Source of the DNA: Paragorgia papillata
Lineage: Eukaryota; Cnidaria; Anthozoa; Scleralcyonacea; Coralliidae
Reading direction: 5' to 3'
Length of the DNA stretch: 64,000 nucleotides
Assembly: GCA_035771165.1 (NCBI GenBank)
Contig: JAWNZC010000300.1
Coordinates: 124,001-188,000, forward strand
Shown here: piece by piece, positions 51,649-63,960 of the stretch
Layout: each line of letters starts with the position of its first letter
Position numbering within the stretch: the first letter of the stretch is position 1
Notes under the pieces: generated by a model
What the model saw: the letters and a program-made list of their open reading frames with translations, nothing else
What the model was told of the DNA's origin: nothing
Databases searched by the model: none
Position numbers and translations under genes: made by a program

Positions 51649-52952
51649 CTAATCACAACCCTCCGGAAAAATGTTTAGGCAACAATGCTGTAACAACTTG
51701 CGAGATTTTTACGCGTGTAGTTCAAGTCGTTCAAGTTCCTGCGTTTAATATAATTAAATATCTGAAATTCTATAACTGACTTCATGTGAGACGTTAAGTA
51801 AATAAATATTTATTTATTATTGAGTGAACATTTTGGACATTTGAAAAAGTTCCATATAACCCAGAAACATAAGCCATACATCAAAGGGAAGCTTATGAAA
51901 TTTATAACAACATACGTACAAGTTATCGTTCAACAATGCATACTTTGGAAGTTATAACTGTCTGAGTGTCTGCATGACAAGTAACAGACGGCGTATTTCA
52001 AAGTTTATAGTGAATATCGGGCAGCGTCACTTCGCCCGAACTAAAATCAAACCAGTTTTATTAAATTTGAGCAATTTTTAGTGGTCTAATGTATAGAAGA
52101 CTGTCGAGACGATAGCATTATTACTTATTTCAGAAATACAAAATAGAGTTGACTCTGGATTATTAAAATATCATTACCCGTACGGCCCTTGGGAACGGTG
52201 GTTTCAAATTTCAAATCAAAACAGTAAAACACGGCTCGGTGTTCCAGAGGTTTTTCGCGCTCGCCTTCCGGGTTGGCCCCTCCCATTTTACCGCCTGGCT
52301 TCCTCGTGTGTCCCCGTTATCCCCCACGAGCGTCGAAAAACCTCTGGCACCCAGGCTAATACAACTTGTGCTGGATGGCTCTCAGTTTGCGCGTTTCCTC
52401 TTAACAAGATTCACCCAAAGTTGTTTATTCACTACTTCGGGCTTCAAATATTTAGCGTAAGATATCCTGTGTCTTTCTCAGGATCTGGTTTGTTATAACA
52501 CCCGAATACAACACACCGGGAAGGCATTTCTAGTTTCTACCGACTTATTGCAACGAAAAGCAAGAAAAACAACGAAAATTCTTCCGGTCCCGATCTTACG
52601 TCACAAGTGTTCTTCGGATTCAGACGTTTTTCTGCCTGCCATGTTTTTAAAAACCATATTTTTTGCCATGTTCAGGGCAAAATATCTGCGGAATTTCAAT
52701 CTTCTCAGTTTGGCCGATTTTTTTTCTAAATGAAGATTTTTGTATACGCGAGGTGCACGATCATGCGCACGCACTATTCTGGCGGGCTACATGCATAACA
52801 AATGTGGTAAATGAACTAAAAAAATGTGGTAAATATTAGCATTACGAATTATTTTTAAAAGTCGTTAAACCTTTCATCAAGTAGACTCAATCTGCTCCAA
52901 ACCTCGAGTCAAAACCTCCAAACCTCGAGTCAAAACCTCCAAACCTCTGACT

Positions 52953-53651
52953 CCAAACCTCGAGTCAAATCCTGGGTTATGGTGGCTCTATACAGTTTCT
53001 TGAAAAATGGAAAATACAAGTTTGAGAGTCCAAAATACGTGCATAAACAATTCGGAAAAAGAATAAAACTAAATGTTATGCATAGTTAAACATTCTGACA
53101 ATCAAAAACTGTTACCAAATAAATATCAACAGTTGTTGCTATGGCAACAATGACGTTTCAAATTGACTGCCAATTACCCTTCAAACTAATTTAATTCGAA
53201 AAAAAACTTTGGTAACCCCCAATTTCTTTTTCATTAAAACTTTTCTTGAAGTATGAGTAATCAATAGGCCGATTTAAAAAAAAATCTGTGGAACGAATAA
53301 TTTTTTTTCTCGGAAAAGTCAAAAAAATTTTTAAATCGGCCTATTGATTATTCATACGTCAAGAAAAGTTTTAATGGAAACAAATAGGGGTCACCAACGT
53401 TTTTTCGAATTAAATTAGTTTGAAGGGTAATTGGCAGCCATTTTGAAACGTCATTGTTGCCATAGCAACAACTGTTGATATTTATTTGGTAACAGTTTTT
53501 GATTGTCAGAATGTTTAACTATGCATAACATTTAGTTTTATTCTTTTTCCGAATTGTTTATGCACGTATTTTGGACTCTCAAACTTGTATTTTCCATTTT
53601 TCAAGAAACTGTATAGAGCCACCATAACCCAGGATTTGACTCGAGGTTTGG
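52953..53651. repeat. Near-perfect foldback, arms about 340 bp
   Basis: The left arm from CCAAACCTCGAGTCAAATCC and the right arm ending in the reverse complement match with few changes up to a turn near 53,300. Left of it the first 20 bases of the arm are repeated three times in tandem (52,896-52,952). A short AT-rich spacer forms the loop. Confidence 0.85.
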
Positions 53652-54349
53652 ACGTCTGCGGCGCAGGTTACTCACAGGGTATGCTCATGGCAATTTGTAG
53701 CAATTCTTGGGATGAGCCTTCTTGGACGTTGTTATAGAAACGATAGAGTATAAAGATATTGATTGATGGTGGGTGGATGGATTGATTAATTGATAAGACT
53801 GATCGATTTATAATGATTGCTTGATTGATCACAGGGAGAGAACCAATCATGTAAAAAGCTCTCGTATTTTATAAATGTTGAGATGACAAGCTCTATGTCT
53901 TTTGTTTATAAAGAATCAGACTCCTTGTATTTCATGAAAATTTTTTAGCAGGATATTTCAAATAAAGATTTTATAATTTTGAAAGAGAGAGATTTTGGAA
54001 ACCAATTGGACAAATTAAAAATTGTGAAGGCTTATCAATTATTTGACCTTATGCAATATATACAGAAAGCAAAAGGCTGTAGAGGGTCTGTATGTACTTT
54101 AATGCACTAGGGAACTTCCGTCAAAAAATAGATTATATTTAAATGGAAGGCCTGTAAGTATCATGCTGAATAATGCTTATATGTATAGTAAATCTGATTT
54201 AGTTCTCAAACATTAACGTTTTCACATTTGTATATTTTGCTTGTTCACGGCGTCATTTTGACGGACCAACGTTGGTCACAGCGGGCATTCGTTGAATTAT
54301 GTCGTTATTGAGGCTGTGTGCTCACAGTGTCGTTTCCGAGAGTTTTAAT

Positions 54350-54560
54350 TTGAAACGCGTTTCAAAAAGCATCGTTTTCACGTCGTGTTCACACGAAAAC
54401 AGATGAAAACGATGTCAGTTGACGTTTTTATTACTGGAAACGATATCTGATAATCGTTTTCACTATTGTTTTCAACTGTGTCGTTTTGTTTTTTATTCTC
54501 GTGTGAACAGGTGAAAACTACATCAAAATCTTGGAACGCTAAGATGGCGGCTAAAATTTT
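54350..54560. mobile_element. Diverged MITE-like inverted repeat
   Basis: GTCGTGTTCACACGAAAAC and CTCGTGTGAACAGGTGAAAAC face each other. A distant relative of the outer part (GTCTGAG/GTGCACGCGACA... TTTCCGAG) may lie near 56,340-56,405. Weak. Confidence 0.35.
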
Positions 54561-54632
54561 AAATGACAATCTTCTCTGAGAGCTTGGTCTCTAACTGGTA
54601 TCTTTGGTTGTTAACACAACTTCTCAAACTCA

Positions 54633-54845
54633 TTAACACTTTGAAGCCTGGCGACGAGTCTTTAAGGTTTATTCTGGCTAACGCCAGACGATTTTATTCA
54701 GCACAGGGAGAGGTCCAGGCCTCAAAGTGTTAAAACCGATCTTTTTAACACTTTGAAGCCTGACGACGAGTCTTTAAGGTTTATTCTGGCTAACGCCAGA
54801 CGATTTTGTTCAGCACAGGGAGAGGTCCAGGCCTCAAAGTGTTAA
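54633..54845. mobile_element. Two tandem copies of a 101-bp MITE
   Basis: 54633-54733 and 54745-54845 are almost identical. Each begins TTAACACTTTGAAGCCTG and ends CAGGCCTCAAAGTGTTAA, and 11 bp lie between. They probably arose by tandem duplication or double insertion at TTAA. Confidence 0.8.
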
Positions 54846-54997
54846 TAATTCATGAGCTAATTAGCTAATGAGAGAAAAATATTTGGTCATGTGTATGAGT
54901 TTTGAAACCTGGTAAAGGTCGCGCAGACTGATTTTATTATTAAGAAATCAGATAATAAACGGCACAAACAAAGAACCGTTTTTACCATATTTCTTAA

Positions 54998-55743
54998 GGG
55001 GTGTTTATATGGAGGAGGACCAGCCATCCTAGGAGCGAGATATCGCTCTCGCTATTGGAAACCCGGGATCTCGCCTAGGAGGGCTGGAAATTTCCCATGT
55101 AAACGCACTCAATACAGCTGACCCTCTTAGGAGTGCTAGCAAATCGAAGCTCAGTATACATGGTAAAGTTTGCCTTTACTAATATTTTTTGGTCAACTTT
55201 TTATTTTACAAGTTGTGTTTGTTCATGTGTTTGTTATAAATTCAAATCGTGTTTCCGTATAGATAATGAAAGGGAACTGGATAGGAAACTTACGAAACCG
55301 GAAACTATGTTTGCATAACTTGCTATGGTAATTATACACTTATAAGGGGCTGATATGCACCTAACGGGTGGGCCCACATGGCTAAATGTGCTATTACACT
55401 ATTGTTTAATTTCCGCAATAGCTGATCCTGGCCATGTGACCACCCGTTAGGTGCATAAGCTGCTTATAAGTGTATAATCGCCATAGTAAGTTGTGCAAAC
55501 ATCGTTTCCGGTTTCGTAACATCGTTTTAAGTTTCCTATCCAGTTCCCCTTTCATTATCTATGGTTTGCGAAAACATGTTTTCGGGCTTCGTGAGAAAGT
55601 TGTACAAGTCAGTAAACAAGCCAACGGCGAGGTAAATTCCAGCCCTCTTGCTAGGGCTAGCCCTACCAAAAAAGCTCATGGTTAACGCGAGGTAAAATCC
55701 AGCCCTCCTAGAAAGACCAGCCCTCCTCCATATAAACACCCCC
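54998..55743. mobile_element. Element with TTAA flanks and GGGGTGTTTATATGGAGGAG ends
   Basis: GGGGTGTTTATATGGAGGAG at the left is matched by the reverse complement at the right, with TTAA directly outside on both sides (54994-54997, 55744-55747). Sub-ends contain CCAGCC(A/C)TCCTAGGA and TCCTAGAAAGACCAGCCCTC. A TTAA duplication occurs in piggyBac and Kolobok elements. It contains a nested foldback. Confidence 0.7.
55250..55580. repeat. Nested foldback inside the TTAA element
   Basis: GATAATGAAAGGGAACTGGA... AATTATACACTTATAAG... GCACCTAACGGGTGG on the left pairs with the reverse order on the right, turning near 55,405. Confidence 0.7.
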
Positions 55744-55835
55744 TTAATTATAAATTCAACGTGAAACCATTGTCTATAAATCTAATATGCACCTATATCA
55801 CCAAGATTGACACTTGAGAAGTTATTTCATAAACT

Positions 55836-56107
55836 CGTGTATCGTGTTTTACCAGGGGTTTCAAACACTCGAGAACAACAAAAATCACTCGGCCTATTAC
55901 CTCGTAATTTTCAATGTTCTCTCGTGTTTGTAAAACATTCGAAAACAATAAAAATCACTCGGCTTGCTGTCTCGTGATTCTCATTATTCTCTCATGTTTC
56001 ACAAACACTCGAGAACAATGAAAGTTACTCGGTTATAACGGCCTCGTGATTTTCATTGTTCTCTCGTGTTTGTAACCCCTGGTAAAACACTCCCACTCGT
56101 TTATGAA
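55836..56107. repeat. Foldback with repeated ACTCGAGAACAA units
   Basis: Ends CATAAACTCGTG and CACTCGTTTATG are inverted. Inside, three alternating copies of CACTCGAGAACAA-CTCGG and CCTCGTGATTTTCATTGTTC lie in palindromic order. No gene. Confidence 0.6.
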
Positions 56108-56109
56108 AT

Positions 56110-58440
56110 ATTACATCATTAATAACAAATAAAATAAAATACACAACCTGTCAAGTAACTAATGGTCAAGAACCACTTTATTTCAATAGAATGAGCAGGA
56201 AGCATTTTATTGAATTGTGTGACAAGCAAGACCCGATATTACTGAAAAAAGAAAGGATAAAATAAGTCATAGGATCCAATTTCTGTTGAGACAAAAGTGG
56301 CTGCAAATTTGCATGTAATCAAACGCGTTTCCTATATAAGGACAAAACGATGAAGTTGAAAACGACAAATTTAAACTCGGAAACGTTGTCGCGTGCACAT
56401 AGTCTGAGTGCTTTTCTTTTGTTTTTAGCACTCAATGACGTCAAAATTGAAAAGAAATGTCCGCTGGGTACCAATTTCGAGTAGACAAAATATATCGTTA
56501 AAGCGGCGTTCTGAAGCACAAAACACGAAAATGAAAACGTTATTTCTCTAAAACGAAAGCAGATATCGTGAAACCATCAACATTTATAGACATGACAATT
56601 TAAAGGTTTTTACTGATGTATTTTTTGACAGGAGTTTTGGTTTTTTGAATGGTGCGGTTTTAAAACATAATTCTTGTAATACATGTATTTTCAGACCATT
56701 TTATGTTTCTTTTTTTAAGTTTTGGCGGAAGAAGAAAGTTGGGTATGCTCGAAATGGCTCCAAATTGCAAGTAAGTACTGTAGCCAATGTAGTTTTTATT
56801 ACTTAACGCTGTTCTAAGATGAAGAATTTAAAATTGCAAATATTTCTTGCAGTTTTAAGTAAATTAGTTAGAGATGAAATTGATTGAAAAAATTTGTGCA
56901 ACAAGAGGCGTGTCAGTTCCCGAACGCTTGTTCGATTCGTTTCTTATTAAACTTCTTACATTGCTCCAAAGCGATCTTTGCTGGGGCTTCTACTCGAGGT
57001 GTCTAAGATTTTTATCGTAGGTGTCTAAGATGTAATATCGCGACGCAAGAAATAATAATAACACGACCGAAACCTAGCCCGAGTAATTATAGGCCAGTGA
57101 AGTGCGTTTTCATACACTAAATATTTTCGTTGTTATTTATTTAATATGCCCAGATAACTGTCATTTTAATATCCCTTATGCGAAATTACCAAAAATTTAC
57201 GATATTAGAAAGTACCTGACGAGGTTGACTAAAGTTATCCAACCTATGAAAGTGTGGCTTATCCAACAGAGTCAACAGACACTCAACGGTTCTGACAATA
57301 TATTATCATTGGTTGTATATCGATGTGGATTTCAACACAGAGCACTCAGAAGAAAACATACAAAGGATAGACGACAGGCAAAAATAGCAGTCTAGACTGC
57401 AAAATCAGATTGTTGTAAACAGGATATTATAATTTCATATATTCTACTCGTTATGAAGCGATATTTTATTTTCAGTGGACTGGCTAGGTAAATATTTGGA
57501 AAATATAATTAATGAAAAATATTGCTAGCAAATGTCAAAACTTTGTGACAAAATTATACCTAAGTCGCGCTCAACTGGTATAAATCAATCCCCTAGTATG
57601 ACAGTCTTCTTCGATGGTTTAAAAAGATTCCCAGAGGTATTAAGCCTGCATCCCAGGTTGAAAGTTCGAAATTTTTTTCTGAAACAACAGTCGCAAAGTG
57701 TACAACATTCACTTTAATAGTCTTTTTGACATTATACTAACATTACAATACGCTGAATTTGCAAACCACTGGAAGCGTGCAAAGTTGTTGTCGGATTAAT
57801 AAAGTCGGAAGTAACCGTGTGCTTTATTTTCATTGGCTATATTTTGACAGCTGCTTGATTGATGACTAGGGGGCGTTTGGTAAAAAGATAGACGTTGGCG
57901 GCAGGCGTTTCCTCACTTCTCTCCCCAGTCCCCAACCGGTAAACACGCAGGCTAAGCTTAGCTAGTTTTGTAACATCAGTTCCAGCAGTTTGCTAATAAC
58001 AAGATAAATTACCGACCTTTCTCCATTGTCTGTTAAAGGGGGGTTGAAAAACCATAAAAATTGTTTTGCGGTTGCAGCCTAGCTTATTGCTGCACGTCGG
58101 GTATACAACGAAACACTGGCGCCTGAATTCGTATAGATCGTTTTCATCTGACGTCACGGCGGCCATATTGGTGTACCAAAACAATGAAATGGCGGCCATA
58201 TTGGTGTACGGTATGGGAATTAGCTCTTTCTTATTCAAATATTTCGTATTGTTTCACCACCCCAATGGGGCCACCGATCACGTGAGTGAAAACGATCTAT
58301 AGTCAGCTTAAGGCTTCGTTTAATACTATATTAATTTCGGTACGAAATAGATGAGTCGGTTTTTTTTATATGGTATATTATGGTACAGAAATTCATCGCG
58401 AAATCACAGATTTATAAAGTTTTCTAAACTTGTTTTTGTG
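56110..58440. other. No supported gene
   Basis: I see no gene in this stretch. It has AT-rich unique sequence and, at 58,150-58,207, two direct copies of GGCGGCCATATTGGTGTAC separated by about 13 bp. Confidence 0.5.
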
Positions 58441-58447
58441 TAAAATT

Positions 58448-58629
58448 AAAGAAATACCAAATGATTTTCCGTGTAGGATACTCTGATCCAAACACGCGAG
58501 ATGTTGCGAGACTTGAGAATAGCGTAACAAAAACACGAGCCGCTAGGCGAGTGTTTTTAGCTTTTAGAGAGTCGAGCAACTTCCCAAGTGTTTGGATCAG
58601 AGTACGGAAAATCATTTGGTATTTCTTTT
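58448..58629. repeat. Foldback element, arms about 50-75 bp
   Basis: AAAGAAATACCAAATGATTT and GGATACTCTGATCCAAACAC pair with the right half. The motif TTTGGATACTCTGATCC recurs singly at 59,347, a related fragment. Confidence 0.7.
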
Positions 58630-59689
58630 ATAAAATAACTGACTTCAAAAACCGGTATATTTAGCCAAACAACATGATGAAAGTACAAATTCTCTCGAAA
58701 TCCGTCAACTGCCAATCACATTGATCTTCTTCATCACTTTGGTGACTCAACAACCAATCACATTTCGTTTCTAACACTTTGATGACGTTTCCACTGAGCA
58801 AGCGAAATGGAAATCGAAGCTGACAAGCCGAAACATGTTTTGGCTTTGTTTTGCCGAATTAAAGAAAAAGAAATAGGTTAAAAAGGTCAACTCTGAATAT
58901 CGAAAACAGCGAAAAGTATTTGCAGCTACCGTAGTCAACTATCTCACCGTCTGGATCATGTTTTTTAAAACACGATCTAAACTCCCAAAAAGAAAAGTAG
59001 CCTTTTTATCGGAAATATTTTGGATTTATGTTGAGAGCTTGTGGACATTTTGCTCTATATCGGTAGTTTTTTCCTTTTACCAAGTGAGTTTATCAGGCAA
59101 GAATACCAGAGGTATTTATGCACAATTTTATTCCGTTAAGTCGCTTTAAAAACTTGAACTGATCATAACTTTTTGCTGTGTTTTCATGAGCACAAATCAT
59201 CGTTTTTTCCCCTCTGAGTTAAGCATTCGTTGAACTTGTTCTTTGTGTTGAAGCTTCAGTTCTCGCAATTTAAGCCCTTATACATGCCTTTTTTGTTTAC
59301 AACCTTTTTTTTCTTTTATAAATACGGCAAAAATGCTTTTGATTCCGTGTTTGGATACTCTGATCCTCCACGGTTATTGACCATACCTTGCGTAGTAAAA
59401 ATGTTATTTTATAATATGTATTATGCATATGCATGCTTTTTAAACCTTTGACATGTTTAAGCATGTTAATATTAGATCCAGTGGTACAATTGATTCTCGT
59501 GATATTGATCAATTTTCAGGCCGGGCTTTAGAAAGCCTCAAGGAAATCCTGGACTATCCTGAATTTAGGGGTAAGTAGTGCTCAATGTTTTTAAAGCGAA
59601 AACCATATATAACGACAAGAGGAAAATCAAAATATTTTAATAGATAATTCACTATTATTAATGTTTGCGTAGTTTTTTTACTTCAAAGA

Positions 59690-61245
59690 CTGAATTCTCA
59701 TGTTGTTGAGATCGCGTGTTGTTAATAGTCAGTGTTGTGAAACGTTGTATTTGGGAAAAAATGCCCATATTTTCATATGCAAACGAACGAAATGGACTAG
59801 TCGGTCAAATATGCAATAATCGGCAAAAATGCCGATATTTTCATATGCAAACATCGGAATAGATGGTATTTAGCCTTTGATGAGAACGAAATGGACTACT
59901 CATTGATTCTCAAGTCTTGCTCATTCTTATATCAAAGCTTAATTGTCATGTCATTAGTTGGATACATTGTGAAAAAAATCGGGTGAACATTGTACACAGC
60001 TTAAATTAATTTCCGTCTTTTTTCGGTTCGTAATTAATTTCATTCTTCAATTTCCTTTTTATTTTCTCTTCTTTGTTGCATACACATTGGTCATTCATTC
60101 TTCTCTGTCTCTTTCTAAATTTCTTTTTATTTATTTATTTATATCTAGCATTTTATTGTAGTATTATCAATTAACTAATAATTTTAGTCTTTTCTTTGTG
60201 TTACATTCCAAATTTATATATGAATTTGTATAAAATAATATATGTAATAGATACAGTATATGTATCTTTCTTAAAATACAAATGTGTATATTTCTTAAGA
60301 ATGTATCTTTCTTAAAATACAAATGCATCTAAGTAATCAAGTTCACCAATTTTCGTCATGAGTAATTAATCAGTATTTTAAATATTATTAGATAAATAGC
60401 GTTGTCAATTAGTTTGTTAAAAGCTAAATTTATATAAGCAAAGAAGTCTGAAGCATTTGAGAAGAGTTTTAAAGAATTCGAGATAAATAAATCATTTTTG
60501 TCTAGTTCTGATTTACATTGTGGTAAGTAGTAATCAAGAGAACATTTCATGACTTTCTATATCCACTGACAAAGTCAACCGATAAATGTGATGGTTAGAC
60601 ACGCCAATGTTTCGATTTGATTTTGGGTTGATTTTTATCCGCATTTATCCATCCACGCTTTATCCTTGATCCGCATTTTTTTCATTTCAATCAGCTATCT
60701 GCGTTTTATTAGTACCCTTTATGGTACTTCATCAGCCATTGCATTTTATTCAATTTCGATTAAATTTAATGCAATATATTTTGTTAGCACCTATATTTAT
60801 TACAGTGTAGAACATTACAATAAAGAAACCCATGTTATTGAGGTAACAAGCTAACTTTAATAACTATAAGGATAATCTAGAAAGTCAAGTGGCCACAGTA
60901 ATTAACTAAATTCAAAACGGATGGTGGGCTATATACACGTTTATATGTATAGTATATAGAATATCATATATGGTGGATGTTTACTGATATTCTAGTCAAG
61001 AAATCTATTTTGCTTTTCGGAAATCGTTTTCTTTGGATTATTTCTTCGGTTTCTTTTTTTCTTCTTGAGATACCTTTTAGAGATATCTTTCTAGTTTCTT
61101 TTGAAAGGCCTTTTTTTATTTCTATTTTATCAATTCAACTTCGGGGAGATACCCACATTAAGTGGTGACTCCTTATTCCTATATTGGCACATATTTAATC
61201 TCAGGGAGATAACAGATTAAATCGTCACCATTATAAAACTATCTA
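59690..61245 (+). repeat. Direct duplication, copy A
   Basis: Segments reappear in the same order at 62505-63505: GTTAATAGTCAGTGTTGTGA, TTTAGCCTTTGATGAGAA, GCATTTGAGAAGAGTTTTAA, TAGTTCTGATTTACAT, TATTGGCACATATTTAATCT. The copies have many indels, so the duplication is old. Short frames here lack any recognisable domain. Confidence 0.7.
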
Positions 61246-62504
61246 TATACCTTTGGTATTAAAGCATAAGTCTTTATATAAGGCCTTGAGGTATGTAGTT
61301 GGCAATTTCGGACTGTTGACTATTTCCCTTCTGGTTTTCGGTACTATAAACAGTAAACTGGCATTTGAATTGTTTTACGGCTTTTCCGACTCCCCCGGTA
61401 AACTCTTACTACTCTTAAGCCCGCTAGGTACACTGGACCTGGAGTACCAATATGGCCGCCAGTGGCTTCGAAATGTTTACTGTTGGCCATAAAGGATGAG
61501 CAATCCAATTGTATAGAGATCAGTGATAGTAACTGACTTTTTGACTGTTTCTTTACCATAAAGGCTGACGGTGGTTTGATGGCAAAACCAAATTTTACTG
61601 TAGCACATTTTAATGCATTTGATAAGGGCAAAAACATATAGTTTATATTAACAAAAGAATGTGGTTGTGAAGGCCGAAGCCCTAAACATTAAGATGTGTC
61701 TTTGAAAGTAGTTTCAACCAAAACAAGAAGGGAATTAATAATCTATTTAACAAATATTAAAAATAGATTCTGTAAATTACTCTTGTAGTATTGTTGTGAA
61801 GTGGCTATTGATATACTGTCAGGTTACAAAAAATTATAGTTCATTTATGTAATAAAAAAAAGTTGCTCGCTTGGATGCGAGCTAAAACTGTTAGAAAAAA
61901 TCTATCAATTCGCTTTTTGGGGTCCAGAAATGGCAATATTTCAGCTCTCATATCGACAGGTGCATTAATATCTCACTGAGTTTATGCGAATAAAATTTGA
62001 ATTCCCATTTGGATTAATCGGCAATAATTCAATCGAAAATAAATAATAAATCATTTAATAATACGACGTTACTACAAAATAAAGAGAGAAACAAATACAC
62101 ATGCAGACTTGGAAGACATTTATTTTTATACATACTATTTCGTTAATGCCGTGATTCGTGAAGCAAATACATAGGCAGGTATGTTTTGCTAAAAAAAAGC
62201 CTTTGCAAAGGGAAAAAAGAGTTCAAAACACTTAACTATTATTTAAAATAAGATTATGAACCTTAGTTCAGTGGTAGATCTTTGTAACTTTCCCGAAACG
62301 TGAAAGCGGAAAACATAGTTGAACTGCTTCCACTCCTATGTACGCCGTATTGTTTGGGACCCAAGTGGGTCCTGGCAATATGGCCGTCGCTACTCACTTC
62401 CAGCATAGTCCTTTTATAGAGATCAGCGAAACAGACACGATGCCTGGATCGCAGACGTTACTTTTTGGGAGGAGCGGGTCACAGTATATACGGCTGCTCC
62501 TGCA

Positions 62505-63505
62505 GCTTCAAAGACTCAGTTCTCATGTTGTTGAGGTCGTATGTTGTTAATAGTCAGTGTTGTGAAAGCGTTGTATTTGGTCAAAAATGCCAATATTTCA
62601 TATGCAGACCTCAGAATAGATGGTATTTAGCCTTTGATGAGAAAGAAATGGAATACTCATTGATTCTCAAGTCTTGTATTGTTATCAAAGTCAACATGGT
62701 CTCTTGACCTCTTCCTGCATGTCGCCCCAGTTCTAATTTTCCTTTTCTTTTTCATAGGCTAACTGATCGTTTTCAAATTTAAGACTTTCTTAACAAAACT
62801 GATATCTCTTCTATACCGCTCTCTTTATAATAACCTTCTAGCATTTTATAGTAGTCTTATCAATTAAATACTAATAATATAGTCTTCTTTGTGTTACATT
62901 GCACATTTTTATAGATATTATTAGATAAAACATTTGTGACATAAATAGCATTGTCAATTAGTTTGCTAAAAGCTAAATGTATTGGCACTTTATCATCATC
63001 ATTATAGACTCAAAAGAGAGGAATGAAAAATTTGTGAAGGAGTTTGAAGCATTTGAGAAGAGTTTTAAAGAATTCTCGATGAAGAAACCATTTCTGCCTA
63101 GTTCTGATTTACATGGTAAGTACTAATCAAGGGAACATTTCATGACGAAGTCAACCGAAAGAATGTGATGGTTATACACGCCGATGTTGATTTGGTTTTA
63201 GGCGCATTTATCCATCCACGTTTTATCCCTAATCTGTATTTTTTCATTTGCATCAGCCATCTGATATTCTGGTTGTGAAATTGCTTTTCGGAAGTCGTTT
63301 TCTTTGGATTCTTTCTTTGGTTTCTCTTTGTTTTTGCTTGAGATACCTTTCAGAGATATCTTTTTAGTTTCTTTTGAAAGTCATTTTTTATTTCTATTTT
63401 GTTAATTCAACATCGGGGAGACACCCACATTATATGGTGACCCCTTATTCTTATATTGGCACATATTTAATCTCAGGGAGATACCAGATTTAGTCGTGAC
63501 TTCAT
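62505..63505 (+). repeat. Direct duplication, copy B
   Basis: This is the shorter partner of 59690-61245, in the same order and orientation. A fragment upstream (62,335-62,430; CAATATGGCCGTC, ATAGAGATCAGCGA) also resembles 61,445-61,530, so part of the order is rearranged. Confidence 0.7.
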
Positions 63506-63680
63506 TTTCTTTATAATTTTTAATTTTGGTACTTACATTAAATGGTGACCTAATTTTTTTAATATTTTCTCTTATTTCATCTTGGGAGGGCTACCACCTT
63601 AGGGTGTGAACCAATTTTTTTATAATTCTAATTTTGGGGAGATACTTACTTTGTGCTGATCCCATTATAGTTCTAATAAA
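63411..63680. repeat. Degenerate tandem repeat, units of about 60-75 bp
   Basis: Units of the form GGGGAGATACCCACATTA followed by ATGGTGACC and an AT-rich spacer occur four or five times. Two related units stand at 61,141-61,230. Confidence 0.55.
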
Positions 63681-63834
63681 CCTTTTGAAAGATATCTACA
63701 AGTGTTGTCGTAACCTTACTTTATAATAGAAAACTTGACCGGTTTTTACTTTAAACTAGCACTATGCACTATGTCTTATCCTTTACCTATCTATTGTATA
63801 ACTGACTACATTGTATAACTGACTATCGTATTTA

Positions 63835-63960
63835 TTCCAATAAACGCCCACTATCAAATAAACGCCCCTCTCCAATAGACGCCCCCCTCTACCTATAAAA
63901 ATATTTAATAAACGCCCCTCTCCAATAAATGCTACTTCCAAACATACCTGTCAATACAAA
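63835..63960. repeat. AATAAACGCCC short repeats
   Basis: Four to five copies of CAATAAACGCCCCTCTCC-like strings. This motif is a common end sequence of invertebrate MITEs; the element's limits are not visible before the window ends. Confidence 0.6.

Larger units (their letters stand above)
49686..51717. mobile_element. 2-kb DNA transposon with TA target duplication
   Basis: Ends are CACGCGTAAAAA and its reverse complement TTTTTACGCGTG, flanked by TA on both sides. The empty site is seen in copy 1 (GAAGTGTAGTTCAAG at about 33,613-33,627), proving the limits and a 2-bp TA duplication. The left interior is made of repeated GAACAAGTTGTT-type strings (49,700-49,950), and the middle holds a smaller MITE. 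No transposase frame is recognised, so it is non-autonomous. Confidence 0.85.
49103..52358. mobile_element. MULE-type transposon, copy 2, with nested insertion
   Basis: It has the same ends and interior as 33010-34257. The flanking 9-mers are ATACCACTT (49094-49102) and ATACAACTT (52359-52367), a target duplication with one later change. The extra 2 kb compared with copy 1 is explained by the element at 49686-51717. No transposase is encoded in either copy. Confidence 0.85.
48771..52456. mobile_element. Outer inverted-repeat element split by the copy-2 MULE-type insertion
   Basis: 48771-48872 (AAATATATTGAGGCCCGAAG... AAACGCGCAAACTGTGAGCC... AGCACAAGTTGTA) returns inverted at 52363-52456. The right copy touches the right end of the 49103-52358 transposon, which therefore inserted into this older element. 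Confidence 0.6.
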
